Shown here: piece by piece, positions 22,641 to 33,467 of the stretch
Position numbering within the stretch: position 1 is the first letter of the stretch
Layout of the letters: each line of letters opens with the position of its first letter
NCBI GenBank assembly: GCA_027422505.1
Contig: JAPQWV010001562.1
Span: 1 to 64,000 of the forward strand
Reading direction: 5' to 3'
DNA: 64,000 nt
Source: Craterostigma plantagineum
Lineage: Eukaryota; Streptophyta; Magnoliopsida; Lamiales; Linderniaceae
Position numbers and translations under genes: made by a program
Notes under the pieces: model-generated
What the model saw: the letters and a program-made list of their open reading frames with translations, nothing else
Told to the model about the DNA's origin: nothing
Database searches by the model: none

Positions 22641-23845
22641 GAAGGAAGAAAAATCTCCAAAGGCCAAGGAGAACGTAAAAGAAGAGAAAACGACCGAAGC
22701 AGTCGTTGAAGTGATAAAGAAAATATCACTCATGAAGTATCCCCCATTCCACCAACGGAAACTTCCTACGAGGCGGAGCCCTCACTCGAGAAAGAGGAAG
22801 CGGTCGAAGAAACGCCGCCACGACAACCACCTGAAAAAGTCGAGGAGATCGACGCGAAGACATCGGAAAATACCGATGAGATGAAGAACGAGGTCGACGA
22901 CGCCATGCACACGTCGTCGGACGAAAAGAAAAATAGATTCCACGAGGCAAACGAGGAAGCCATAGAGACACACGAGATAGTATCCGAGAAAGGCGTTGAG
23001 GCAGTTGAAGAGACAACCCAGCATGCTGACGAAGACATGCAAAGAGAGAACCAGGAGAGCGGCGTGAAAGAGACAACCGGCGCAGCCACGACGGAGGCCA
23101 TGCGAAAAACTGGCGAAGAAGTCGGTAAACAGAAAATCAGGGAACCTAATGAGGTCAGCCCTAAAGAGATGGAGCGTTTCAACGAGGCTAAAGCGCGCCA
23201 GAAAGAAAAGGAGGTGCAGCAATGGATCAAGGCGAGAGACAGCCTTGAAGCCTATATGAACGACCTGAAAATCGAAGCAACAACAAGTACAAGCTCTCCG
23301 AAAAATTAGAGCCGGACGAGAAGGACGTGTTCGAGACGTTGACCAAGGAGGTCCCCAAGCGGATTGGCGATAATCGAAATATGAAGGAGAAAGAGATCGA
23401 CCAAAATAGTAGAAAAATCGCGAAAAAACGTCACGAATAAGACCGATGACCTCGTGATCAAAGAGGCGACTGACGTACCAACGAAGGAGACCCTGGAGAT
23501 GCCAAGAAAGGCCAAGCGATCCGGAGCTAAGGATCCAATCGACACACCGTGGATATTGGGTACGACAAAATCCACAGAAAAATCGCGGAGGAGGTAAAAT
23601 ATAAATTCGAAAATATATTCGTGAACAACGATGCAGAGCAGTACAAAGTCGACGCCGTGGAGGATATCTATTACATCGCCGAAGAACCGAGCCGAAGGGA
23701 AAAGGCGATCCATGAAGAAAAACTAGTGGTAAACGAGCACGACGAGATTGCAAAAATGGCGAAGATCACGAAGGAAATTATTGACAGCAAGTGGCGAGCC
23801 GCGACATACGACAGACGAAAGTGCGTCAAATTTAAAGAGCGGTGA
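22641..23845 (+). CDS. Charged Glu/Lys-rich ORF replacing pol in the copia element, function unknown
   Basis: In-frame with Gag at first, then continued in other frames (22881-23309, 23549-23845), the sequence is extremely rich in Glu, Lys, Asp, Arg and Thr. Examples are KATKKEEKSPKAKENVKEEK, ETHEIVSEKGVEAVEETTQ and KEMERFNEAKARQKEKEVQQW. The pattern predicts long charged coiled-coil or disordered segments. No Asp-Asp RT motif, integrase HHCC or DDE residues, or RNase H block is present. Frame changes look like single-base losses and occur at a rate similar to that in the neighbouring host genes. No function can be assigned. Confidence 0.55.
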
Positions 23846-23878
23846 ACGACACAAAGGCTTTGAGATTAAGGGGGAATT

Positions 23879-24473
23879 TGTTGACTGTAATCTCAAAGCA
23901 GCAGCCAAAGGAGAAGCAAAATGAAGAAAATTACAAATCTATCAGCAGAAGTTTTTGAAGAATCAATACAGCATCCAAAGAAAAATCTTTGACGAAGAAA
24001 AAATGTGAAGAAGACGAAAAAGAAAAAGCATAGCAGTAAAGGAAGAAAAATAAGAAGCACGCATGAGACTATAGTTGGCAAGAAAGTCCATGAAATCTCT
24101 TATCAAAGATTTGCACACCAAAGAAGAAGGAAAAAGTTTGATTAAAACTCTGCGCAGCCTCGGTTCCAAAATTCAACAAGCGTGTCATCTTGTTCTTATC
24201 ATATTTGTGTACTTTCTATTATATATATGTTAGCATGTAATGATGTAATTGTGTGTGGGTGTGCTGTGCGAGGTAGTGGGCAGTGTGAGAGAGAAAAGGA
24301 GTAACAAAAGAAATGAGTGCGTGAGTTAGTGTGTAATACTGAGAATGAAAAAAGGGAAGTTCGCCTTGTGTCAGAAATAGAAAAGAGAAATAGATCTCTC
24401 CCTCCATTAAAAATATTCGTTTTTCTCCACTCACACATCAAACACTCACATATACATATAAAATAAAACAACA
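23879..24473 (+). repeat. 3' LTR of the copia element
   Basis: It aligns base for base with the 5' LTR apart from single-base runs (for example GTGTGGGTGTG against GTGTGGGGTGTG) and one T/C substitution near its end. It is preceded by a polypurine tract at about 23860-23878. Confidence 0.93.
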
Positions 24474-25692
24474 ATTACGAGGCTTCTTCAGCGCGGCTAC
24501 ACTGTCAACACAACCATAAGAACAAATCCAGGTTCGTCCCCCTGATGATCAATAAGTGTGTATATGTGGTGCGTGTCTATACTGTAATATAGCTTCAATA
24601 CAATGTCGAATCGATACGTCACTCTACGACGATAAGGTGTTTGTAAAATTGCCAAGCACAGGCACAGAGCAAATAAAGGACACAACCCACTTACCAATCT
24701 CCCATTCGCATCTCAAAATCTAAAAATCTTCACCGCAGACCTCAACGATCCCAACAGCTTCATCGCACCGATCAAAGGCTGCATCGGCGTTTTCCACCTC
24801 GCCCACCCCATGGAATGGGGCGCCAACGAAGAACAAGTCCTCAATTCCCTCTCAGCTATTCTTCGGATATCCCTCGACTCAAAAACCGTCAAGAAATTCA
24901 TATACACTTCCAGCGCCACCACAGTAGTCTTCAACCCTGATACGGTGGAAGGTAGTAAGCCCTTCGACGAAGAATCTTGGACCGACCTCGAATTCTTGAA
25001 TGGCTTAGGGCTCGACGGCCCTTCTTACGTGGTGGCCAAGACCTTAGCCGAGAGGCTCGCCTTGGATTTCGGCGAGAAAAATCGAGCCTTGGAAGTCCTA
25101 ACGGTGGTCCCTTCTTGGATCGTGGGCCCTTCTTGGGCTCCAAGTGTCCCAACTCTGTTCGAACTTCGCTGGCTTTGATCCTCGGCGAGGAAGGAAGCTA
25201 TAAGTACTTGATGAGCGCTGGGTTCGTGCACGTCGATGACGTGGCGAGGGCCCACGTTTTTCTCTTCGAGGAATCGAATGCGAAGGGACGATACATTTGC
25301 TCTGCCATTGATGTTACGATAGATGGGATTCATAGCTTCATAGCTACAAAGTATCCCGAGTATAACTTGCCAGGGCCAGAGTATGTAATATATATATAGA
25401 TATATAAGTTAATTTTTTTTTTTTTTATGTGGGAATTGAATTATATTAGGATCAGGGTTTATTTTATTTTGATGTAACGCAGGTCATGGAAGGAAATAAA
25501 AGGTGTTAGAATATCTGGGCTATCAACGAGGAAGCTGTTAGAAGCTGGGTTCAAGTACGAGTATGGTTTAGAGGAAATGCTTGATGGAGCAATTCAAAGC
25601 TGCAAGGAAAAGGGTTTCATTCATATTTATAAGGTATGTATATATACTCTAACATTTACTCAAAATTATAAATTTGCAAAGACCAAAGCGTA

Positions 25693-26054
25693 TTAGATTG
25701 TATAGGACGACCAGAAACCAATAATTCCACATAATTTTTATTGTAATTCGACATACGTCACTCTACAACAATTGCGTTTAATAGAAAGATAACTCGCACT
25801 TTAAAATAATGCAGTTGGTACGTAACGCTTCTTCGTCTTCATAGGCACACTAACGGCATTTTTTCTCAATTCCCCCTTGTATTTAAAATTATCCTCCACG
25901 CATACGTAATGAATACTATAGCTTAACCCTTTCTTACATAATACTACGCCGTGCACGCTACAATATCTCAATTCTTACAATGATATAATCCCAAAGATAT
26001 GTACATAGGTGAAGCAATTGATCCTCGAAATTTAACAAAAGATCTAATTATAAT
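25693..26054. other. Promoter region of heme oxygenase copy 1
   Basis: No gene is seen. The stretch 25805-25915 (GTTGGTACGTAACGCTTCTTCGTC..., ATTATCCTCCACGCATACG) has a recognisable counterpart at 28873-29005 upstream of copy 2, partly repeated again at 29340-29390. Confidence 0.6.
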
Positions 26055-26945
26055 ATGGAGAAGCAAACAAATAAGGGATTCGTAGATGAACTGAGAAAGG
26101 CATCCATGAAACTGCACACAAAGGATCAAGCGAAGGAAGGCGAGAGAGAGAACGGCCATACTCCGCCGATGTCTAAGTGGGACCCATCCATAGAGGGCTA
26201 CGTCAGATCTTGGCCGACAGTAAGCTAGTCTTCGATTGCCTTGAGAAGATTGTGTCTAAAGCTGCGTTTTCTTGCTGTAAGTTCGTTGACTTATAGAGCC
26301 TCCCAGAAAACACACAGACACACACATGTATGCGTGTGTGTTTTTTTTTCCTTCTCTTGCAGATGTTGAGCTGAGGAGCACTGGGCTGGAGAGATCGGAG
26401 AGCCTTGCAAGAGATTTGAAGTGGTTCGAATATAGTATGGGACATAGTTGTGAGCCATCTTCTTATGGCATAAGCTATGTTCATTACCTTGAAGAGGTAT
26501 CTGAGAAAGATCTCAGGCGTTTCTCTGCCATTTTTACAACGTATACTTCGCGCACACTGCTGGTGGAAGAATTATAGGCACAAAGGTAGTAATAACAATA
26601 CATATATAATAGGGCAGGGAAATGATCAAATATATGTTTTGATCGATATCTAAGGTTGCAAGAAGATTCTTGAGGGTAAGAAAATGGAGTTCTACAAGTG
26701 GGAGGCCGACGTGGCACAGCTGTTGAGCAATCTAAGAGATAAGATTGACATGATTGCTGAGGTGGGTATGAGTTTGACTTTGTTTTTTTTATTATTATTG
26801 CTATGGAGCTTTTTCTTTTATTTTCTTTTTTGTTGGAATGTTGATTTGTTGCAGAGATGGACGAGAGAGGAGAAAGATCGATGTCTTGAAGAAACGAGAA
26901 GTCGTTCCTGTTTTCTGAGAAGATCTCGGTCTCATTATGTCCTAA
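26055..26945 (+). CDS. Heme oxygenase, tandem copy 1, no transit peptide, frameshifted as assembled
   Basis: Four exons: 26055-26276, 26363-26585, 26655-26761 and 26855-26945. Heme oxygenase opens heme to biliverdin, CO and iron; in plastids this starts phytochromobilin synthesis. Family blocks seen are [23 protein letters not shown] (containing the proximal heme-ligand His), [46 protein letters not shown] (distal-helix glycines), [16 protein letters not shown] and [13 protein letters not shown]. Plant HO1 normally has a 50-60-residue plastid transit peptide. Here an in-frame TGA lies 12 codons before the ATG (26019-26021), so none is encoded in this exon. About five single-base losses (near 26210, 26520, 26665, 26905 and 26925) break the frame. 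It is a pseudogene or an assembly artefact. Confidence 0.85.
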
Positions 26946-27135
26946 ATATTACATATGATTCAGATTGTTGTAATTAAATGTGCATTTACTGCATATAGTA
27001 AAACATTTTTAGCTGTTTCGTCTGAATTATAATTTATTTAACGAGGACATAATAACCCATACATATCGCAATCATCAGGCATGTCAATTCAAACAAACTT
27101 CCATTCCATATCACCTACAAAAAATTTTGTAGTTA

Positions 27136-27919
27136 GGCCATCTCCAACCATTCCCTCTATATATAACGTTGCTACAGTTAATTTCCTCTATACATACAGT
27201 TTAAACAGTACTGACAACTCCAACCATCTCCTCTATATTTCCCTCTAAACCGAATACTATCATTATTTTATTTATTTATGTTATATTTAATATTTAGTTA
27301 ATGATTAAAATTATCAATGATACTTCATCGGCTTAATTATAGAATAATCACCATCATTAAAGTTCACAAAAAATTATAATATTGACTTATTATTTAATTA
27401 TTAAATTCTAAATTGAAATCATAATATTATAAAAGAACTAAAATTTAATTGGAAGTAACAAATTACATTGATAAAGCCCCACATGCCAATTTAAAACTAC
27501 AACTTTACTTTAAAATAAAACCTAAAATAAATAGAGGAATAAAACAAAAAAATAAATTTAAAAAAAAATAATAAACCCACATCCACAACTACGTTAAAAT
27601 CATTATTATTAGAATGGCAGTTTCGCAATTTTTATCTAGTGTATGGGTGTCAAAGTAATTGCAAAAATTCCCCAATCATCAGTCGTCTTCTTCGTCCAAC
27701 TCCACCATCGTTCCCATTTCATCAATTCAGAAATCAGAAAAGAAAATCAAATAAAAAAAAAGAAGGAAAAGTGGGATAGCGGGTGAACAGTGCCCGCTAC
27801 AGATCGCGGGGCACTGTGGACTCCGCTGATTTTAGCGTAGCGTTTGGCGGGCGGTTGGAGCTCCACCAACGCCAAATCTCCAGCGGAACGCCAGCTTTGG
27901 CGTCCCGTTGGAGATGCTC
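27136..27919. mobile_element. PIF/Harbinger-type MITE with TTA target duplication
   Basis: The termini are inverted: GGCCATCTCCAACC at 27136 and, reading inward from the right end, GAGCATCTCCAACGG at 27919. They are flanked by TTA at 27133-27135 and 27920-27922. A 3-bp TTA duplication and this terminus type fit PIF/Harbinger elements. The interior is AT-rich with poly-A and has no transposase. Confidence 0.75.
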
Positions 27920-27935
27920 TTAGACAAGACAATCC

Positions 27936-27968
<33 letters not shown>

Positions 27969-28416
27969 ATGTATTTTCTCAACCTCTCATTCGTTAATCG
28001 AGATAAAAAAAAAAATCCTTCATTATTTGATATTTTTATGCTACGATAGGCATTAGGAAATCCACGTACGTCGACTATTTCGTCGGTGTTAGAATTAAGA
28101 CAAGAAAAGAAAAACTCCAACACACACGTTTGTTAAATAAACAAAATCAATAATTTTTTTCTCGTACACATTAATTTTACTTCTTTTCATTTTTTCTCTT
28201 TTATACGACATGATAACGCTGCTAATTTCCTATATACGTTGACACTCCAAGCCCAATCTTCGCTAAACACATCCACATAATTGAACGACTTTGGATTTTT
28301 TATTACGGGCATGGAGATTAATCGAACGACTTTTTTAAAGCATACATGTACGGTAAGACAAGAAGAAACAAATAATGCAATACAATATAATAGTTTATAA
28401 TAGTATATGGGTTTGG

Positions 28417-28829
28417 CTTACCTACCTATCACTATTGGACACGTGGCAGTATTTATAATTAATTATTTCTTTAAAAACTCAAACCATCCGTTAACCCAAC
28501 TCCATTTTATCATTGCTACCACTTAGAAACAAATATCTGTAAAATTTCTCATCTGATAAGCAAGAAAACACCAGTGAAACAAATATCTGTACCATTTCTC
28601 AAAGCAAGAAAACATCAGTGAAACAAATATCCGTACCGTTTCTCAAATGAGTTGTTTTAGTGCACGTTGCTTGAAAATGGCGCTATATCAAAAAAATTGG
28701 GTGGAATTAGTTTTAACAATGGAGGTTAAAAGGATGGTTTGAGTTTTTTAAGGCAATAATTAAATTATGAATACATGCCACATGTCCCATAGTGATAGGA
28801 GTTGGGTTATACCCACATAGTTAGGTAAG
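28417..28829. mobile_element. Foldback MITE with about 100-bp inverted arms and internal tandem repeats
   Basis: The left arm (CTTACCTACCTATCACTATTGG..., on to AAAACTCAAACCATCC) is mirrored on the right (GGATGGTTTGAGTTTTT..., ATAGTGATAGG, TAGGTAAG). Between the arms a unit of about 45 bp with GAAACAAATATCTGTACC and TTTCTCAAAGCAAGAAAACA is repeated three times. The arms carry CACGTGGC near 28440. No coding capacity. Confidence 0.75.
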
Positions 28830-29544
28830 TATATTCATTGTGTAAAATATTATAATTCGACAACTGCAATATTTGAGTTGGTATACGTAACGCTTCGTCT
28901 CATCGGCGCGCTACATGCATTTTTCATAACGCCCGTCGCCCACCTTGAATATTAAATTAGCCTCCCCCGAAATAAATAAGAAATTATCCACGAATACGTA
29001 ATGAAATAGTATCTTTCAGCAAAAAATTCAAATCAGTCCCTTTACACATAGTAATCGATTGGCTGAAGTGAAGGTACACCATACTCAATATATTTGGTAA
29101 TTTATAAAAAGTGAACCGACACGAAATATACTTATAAAAAGATACGTAAATGATGGTAAAATGGTACAATCAAATGGGTAGTTATGTGTAAAAACTTTAT
29201 TCTACTAGTATACGTACCTACTTTTTCTGACATGGTACTGAACTTGAACTGATGACTTTTTATTCTGCTTGGTATTTAAGTGTAGAACACCATAAATAAA
29301 AATAAAAAACTATACATTCACACCTTTACCTAATGAATAATTAGCCAACTCCCGTTTGTATTAAATTATCCTCCACACCACGTTTTCCACCGTAATAAAA
29401 ATATAAATTACATAACATGATTGATTGATACCACCACTAATTTAATTTTCTATATAACACATCAAAACTCGCCGAACCCCATTCACTACACACACACAAC
29501 ACAAACACAGAAATACACAGACTACACACACATAAGAGGTGATA

Positions 29545-30551
29545 ATGGATTCGTCATCGACGAAGCAAACTAACGATAATATAAGCTTCGTAGATGAAAT
29601 GAGAATGGTGGCCATGAAGCTTCACACTAGGGACCAATCTAAAGAAGGCCAAAGAGAGAATGCTAAGCTTCCACAATGTCTTCATGGAAACCAACCATTG
29701 AAGGCTACGTCAAATTCTTGGTTGTGAATAAGCTCGTTTTCGATACTCTTGAGAAGATTATCGCCAAAGCTGCGTTTCCATGCTGTAAGTTGTTTATGAT
29801 CATCTTACTAATATAGACTAAAAACCCCATTATTTTTTTCCTTACTCGATGGTCTTTGTTAGTTAAAACCTATTACACTTGTGTGTGTGTGTGTGTGATA
29901 AGCAGATGTAGAGCTGAGAAACACTGGGCTAGAGAGATCAGAAAGGCTTGAAAAGGATTTGAAGTGGTTCGAAGACGAAAAGAAAATAAGTTCAAGTGAT
30001 ATGAACCATCCTCTCATGGAATTAGCTACGTTGAGACTTTGAAAAGTTATCTGAGAAAGACCCTCATGCCTTTATCTGTCACTTTTACAACATGTACTTT
30101 GGACATACTGCTGGGGGAAGACTCATAGGCACAATGGTTATTTTGAAACATTAATAACTTATACATAATAATAAAGCAGGGAAATAATATGTTATGTGAT
30201 TATGTGATTTTCTTTCTCAAGGCTGCAAAAAAGATCCTCGACGGTAAGAAGCTGGAGTTCTACGAATGGGACGACGACGTGTCCAAGTTACTGAGGAATG
30301 CTAAGGATAAGATTAATAAAATTGCCGAGGTGTGGAATTTTTTTATTTTTTATTTTTTAAATTTCTTGCAACTACTTATAACTACTTTAAGATCTGCAGT
30401 TATGTTTTGAATATATAATTTTTTTTTTGGTTAAACGCCTCTTTATCTTAATGCGCAGGGCTGGACAAAAGAGGAAAAGGAACGTTGCCTTGGAGAAACT
30501 CAGAAAACATTCATGTACTTCGAGAAGATTATCGGTCTTATATTGTCCTAA
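29545..30551 (+). CDS. Heme oxygenase, tandem copy 2, no transit peptide, frameshifted as assembled
   Basis: Four exons: 29545-29784, 29906-30136, 30222-30329 and 30459-30551, with the same intron positions as copy 1. Blocks seen are [22 protein letters not shown] (proximal His), [76 protein letters not shown] and [13 protein letters not shown], with an end at GLILS. The ATG at 29545 is preceded in frame by TAA at 29533-29535, so no transit peptide is encoded in this exon. Exon 1 has one missing base (CCACAATG, expected one more A), and exon 2 has at least two breaks near 29995-30045. Exons 3 and 4 are clean. It is better preserved than copy 1. Confidence 0.87.
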
Positions 30552-32784
30552 TAATTGAAAAGCTTCAAGGTTGTTCATTAGTATGCGTATGTATAAAATG
30601 TTAAAAACTTGTAATGCTCAGTTTGTACTGCATTTAATGTATTGAATAATATGCGTTCTTCGCGAAGGTAAATGAAGTTGTAACTTTAAACTTGGTTGTC
30701 TTTAACTTATATTGTGTGGAAAAACTTTAAAGAAAACGTGCAACTAAAACTGATTATTTGTAAATTTATATGCAATGTGAATAATTATTCGGGCCTTAAA
30801 CAGAAACAAACGAGCCAAGTTCAGTCCTCTTTTGGGCTCGAGCCCAAACAAAGTTGACCCATATACAACAGTTTAAGGCCCAGTCACGTTAAATGTCAGT
30901 AGCCTATTAGTCAACATAAATGCTTTAGTTTCACGAGCCTAGCCATTATCATTGAAAAAAATAGTAATAATATAGAAAAAAAAAGATTATATATTTGTAT
31001 AGCGCTAAATCGATTTACTTACAAAAGCCTCATGCTAGCAGCAGCTACGTTACATTATAGCTAAGGTTGAAAGATAATACGAAAATGTCAACAAAATAAA
31101 GGCCTCGGATGTGAAATTAGTAGCTAATCGAACTTTAAAGTTTGTTAAACATACGCAACATATGAATTATATAAGCTGCTGCCATGAACATCATTATTTC
31201 CAAACGAATTATATATATCTAGTAATTTTTGTACACTCAATGCGTGTGATATAAATATTTTATTAAACTTATTTTAGTTTGAATTCTTTAATGAAAATTA
31301 TAATTTAAATTTAATTTATATATTCTAAATATATAAAATGCTAATATAATAAAACTAAAGGAAGAATAATAATTAACTAAAATAGTAATTAATAAAAAAT
31401 AGAAAAAGAATTGTAATTAACTAAAAGTAGTACTTAACTAAATATGATGGTTTATACTCACTCGTCTCCCTTAATAGAATAGATAATGCTGTTAGAAGCT
31501 TTACCATTAATAATTCCGGGGTGGGTTGGTATCTCAAATTATTGATTATGTAGTTCTGCCCACACGAGTGCAAAATCTCTAAGATCGACATAACTGCATT
31601 TTTTTACTCGCATCATTATTCATTGTTAAATTTTTATGTTGGTTTGTGTTACGCGAAACGTGGCAGTCAACGCTTCTTAAAATATTTATGGGAACCCAAA
31701 ATTTATGCAGCGTAATAGTATTAATTAATAATAGTAATAGGCCATACAATAATACCATGCCGTCGATTGCTTCCTATTCACACCACACGCTTTAGACAAA
31801 AACACGGACGGCGCGCAATATCTGTCGAGGACTACATTTAATATTTTCTAACTATTCACATATTTTCTTTCTTTCTTTTTTTTTACAATAGTCAGCCCCA
31901 GCCGTTACGTACTGTTACTATTACTACTGCACTGATTTCTATATCTTTCAATTTCACTTGCATTCTATAGCAAGTAGGAGTATTAAAATTGCTTAGGTAA
32001 GCATTGTCCCCTTCCGTTACGAGTGACGTCATCGATGTCCTACGTGGCTGTCGGTTTATTGCTTATTGTCCTGAAGTTCATGCGTCGTTTTTCAAGTTCT
32101 ATATATGATAATATATTTAATTTTGTCAGTCTCGTTAATAATTCAAATACTTTAGGAGTAATCGATATTGCTTGCTTAATATGTAGATTTCACATTACAT
32201 AACAATAAATATAAAATGATACTGTACTTTACAAGGTAATTTGCCTACACAATCTACTTGTTACGGAAAAGAGTCGGCAGTTGCGTGGTCGCTGTATTTT
32301 TCTTTTTCCTTGCACTCATTTTCTTATTCGCCAAGTTGGTAATAAAAACGAAATACAGCCTCTTAAATGGATATTAAAGTAGTTAATCGCGAAGACAACC
32401 ATGCCCTAAGATTGATTGAAATAGTTTTCCGTCGAGTTCATAATTGCAGTATACATGACGATATTTCATTGGTTCTTGGATAAATAAAATTAATATCTTA
32501 GTATATCAAGCTCTTCTCTCTTATAAAGTTTGAATTTAGTGAATGGCAAATAAATACTACATTTAATCACGAAAGAAAACCCTTTTCCATCAATGGAAAA
32601 ATATCACTTTTTTCCCCTTTAATGGAAGCTAAGATCGTACAATTAGCTACGTAACTAACTAAATATATGCACATAGGTGCACCCGACCCGTCTCATTTTC
32701 GAACCCGTATCCGTTTTCCTCCAATATGATCGGTCGAATTTCGGTTATGATAATCACGAGGTATAAGCAGTACACATTTATATA
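30552..32784. other. Intergenic, AT-rich, no gene seen
   Basis: The 3' flank of heme oxygenase copy 2 is followed by more than 2 kb of AT-rich sequence without a recognisable gene, RNA or element ends. Confidence 0.5.
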
Positions 32785-33459
32785 TAGGGGTGGGCGTTCA
32801 GGTTCGGGTATTCGGGTTTTACCCGAACCGATCGGGTTCGGGCAGTTCGGGTCGGGTAGTTCGGGTTATTTGTCGGGTAGTTCGGGTTACCCGATAGTTG
32901 TTAATCGGGTCGGGTATCGGGTAGTAATTTACTACCCGATCGGGTTATTCGGGTACCCGATATAATTTTTTTACAAAACAATTATTAGTTTTGTACATAC
33001 ATTAAAAACATATATAATACATATTTATCAATATATAACTTGAGTGATGTTAAAGTTTTAAATAAAATTTTGACTAGTTTCTTATTTAAGTGTATAATTA
33101 ACAACTGATATTTTGTATCAATGCATAAATCATCATAAAAACTTAAAATATATTCTCAAAATTTTATAAATAAGCATATAAAAATATGTATATATTATAT
33201 TTATTGAAAACAAAATATCCAAATATTGTAAGTGATATTAATATATAACATGTATATTTAATATTATTGAATTGTAATATTTTTAGTCATATCCCAATTA
33301 AAAAATCGGTACCCGACTACCCGACGTCGGATACCCGAACCCGATATATACCCGACAAGCGGGTACCCGCTGTAAATCGGGTCGGGTTCGGGTATTGAAA
33401 ATCTTAACCCGAACCCGAACTACCCGATACCCGACTACCCGACCCGATGCCCACCCCTA
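32785..33459. mobile_element. Non-autonomous hAT element with perfect 8-bp target duplication
   Basis: The ends TAGGGGTGGGC (32785) and GCCCACCCCTA (to 33459) are inverted. They are flanked on both sides by TTTATATA (32777-32784 and 33460-33467), an 8-bp duplication diagnostic of hAT elements. Both subterminal regions, about 170 bp left and 150 bp right, are packed with GGGTTCGGGT/ACCCGA-type repeats in opposite orientation, typical of hAT transposase-binding clusters. The centre is AT-rich and non-coding. Confidence 0.92.
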
Positions 33460-33467
33460 TTTATATA

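Larger units (their letters stand above)
20988..24473 (+). mobile_element. Young pol-less Ty1/copia element (TR-GAG-like) inserted in the SDR gene
   Basis: The 3,486-bp element has LTRs of 595 bp each (20988-21582 and 23879-24473), starting TGTTGACTGT and ending AACA. The LTRs differ at about seven sites, six of them homopolymer-length changes. The PBS TGGTATCAGAGCC (21586-21598) is complementary to initiator-Met tRNA. A purine-rich tract, GATTAAGGGGGAATT, precedes the 3' LTR. The host exon resumes right after the element; only ATT is seen on both sides, not a clean 5-bp duplication. Gag is encoded, but integrase, RT and RNase H are absent. Their place is taken by a charged, Glu/Lys-rich sequence. 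It must therefore be moved by proteins of another element. Confidence 0.93.
20925..25692 (+). pseudogene. DFR/vestitone-reductase-like SDR gene split by a copia element
   Basis: Exon 1 starts at 20925 and reads LVCVTGGTGFLASWLI, the NADPH-binding Rossmann GxxGxxA-type motif of the DFR/ANR/vestitone reductase branch. After codon 21 (20987) it is interrupted by a retroelement. The reading resumes at 24477 with TRLLQRGYTVNTTIRTNPG, and exon 1 ends at 24531. Exon 2 (24679 to about 25382) carries GVFHLAHP, the serine block YTSSATT, the catalytic Tyr-Lys in YVVAKTLAE, and FVHVDDVARAHVFL. Exon 3 (about 25482-25692) ends near IQSCKEKGF. One base is missing at about 25129 (GGGCCCTTC). Such enzymes reduce flavonoids or related phenolics with NADPH. 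With the insertion the protein cannot be made unless the element is spliced out. Exon 2 fuses what are usually several exons. Confidence 0.85.
26946..29544. other. Intergenic between heme oxygenases, built mainly of MITEs
   Basis: No gene is seen. Two miniature transposons (27136-27919 and 28417-28829) fill almost half of it. The rest is AT-rich, with the promoter-like duplicated segment 28873-29005 and the copy 2 leader, which is rich in ACACAC (29480-29530). Confidence 0.6.

Noticed and set aside
22782..23753. 323-codon open frame antisense to the retroelement ORF
   Set aside because: It mirrors the Glu/Lys-rich codons (giving Phe/Leu/Ser/Arg). No protein features, and it is opposite to the element's transcription.
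21599..23845. A captured host gene inside the element
   Set aside because: The Gag-like region is clearly copia UBN2 with a zinc knuckle, and the charged part shows no recognisable host family. Kept as an element ORF of unknown function.
32726..32965. Gly/Ser-rich open frame
   Set aside because: It is the translation of the GGGTTCGGG repeats in the hAT terminal region, not a gene.
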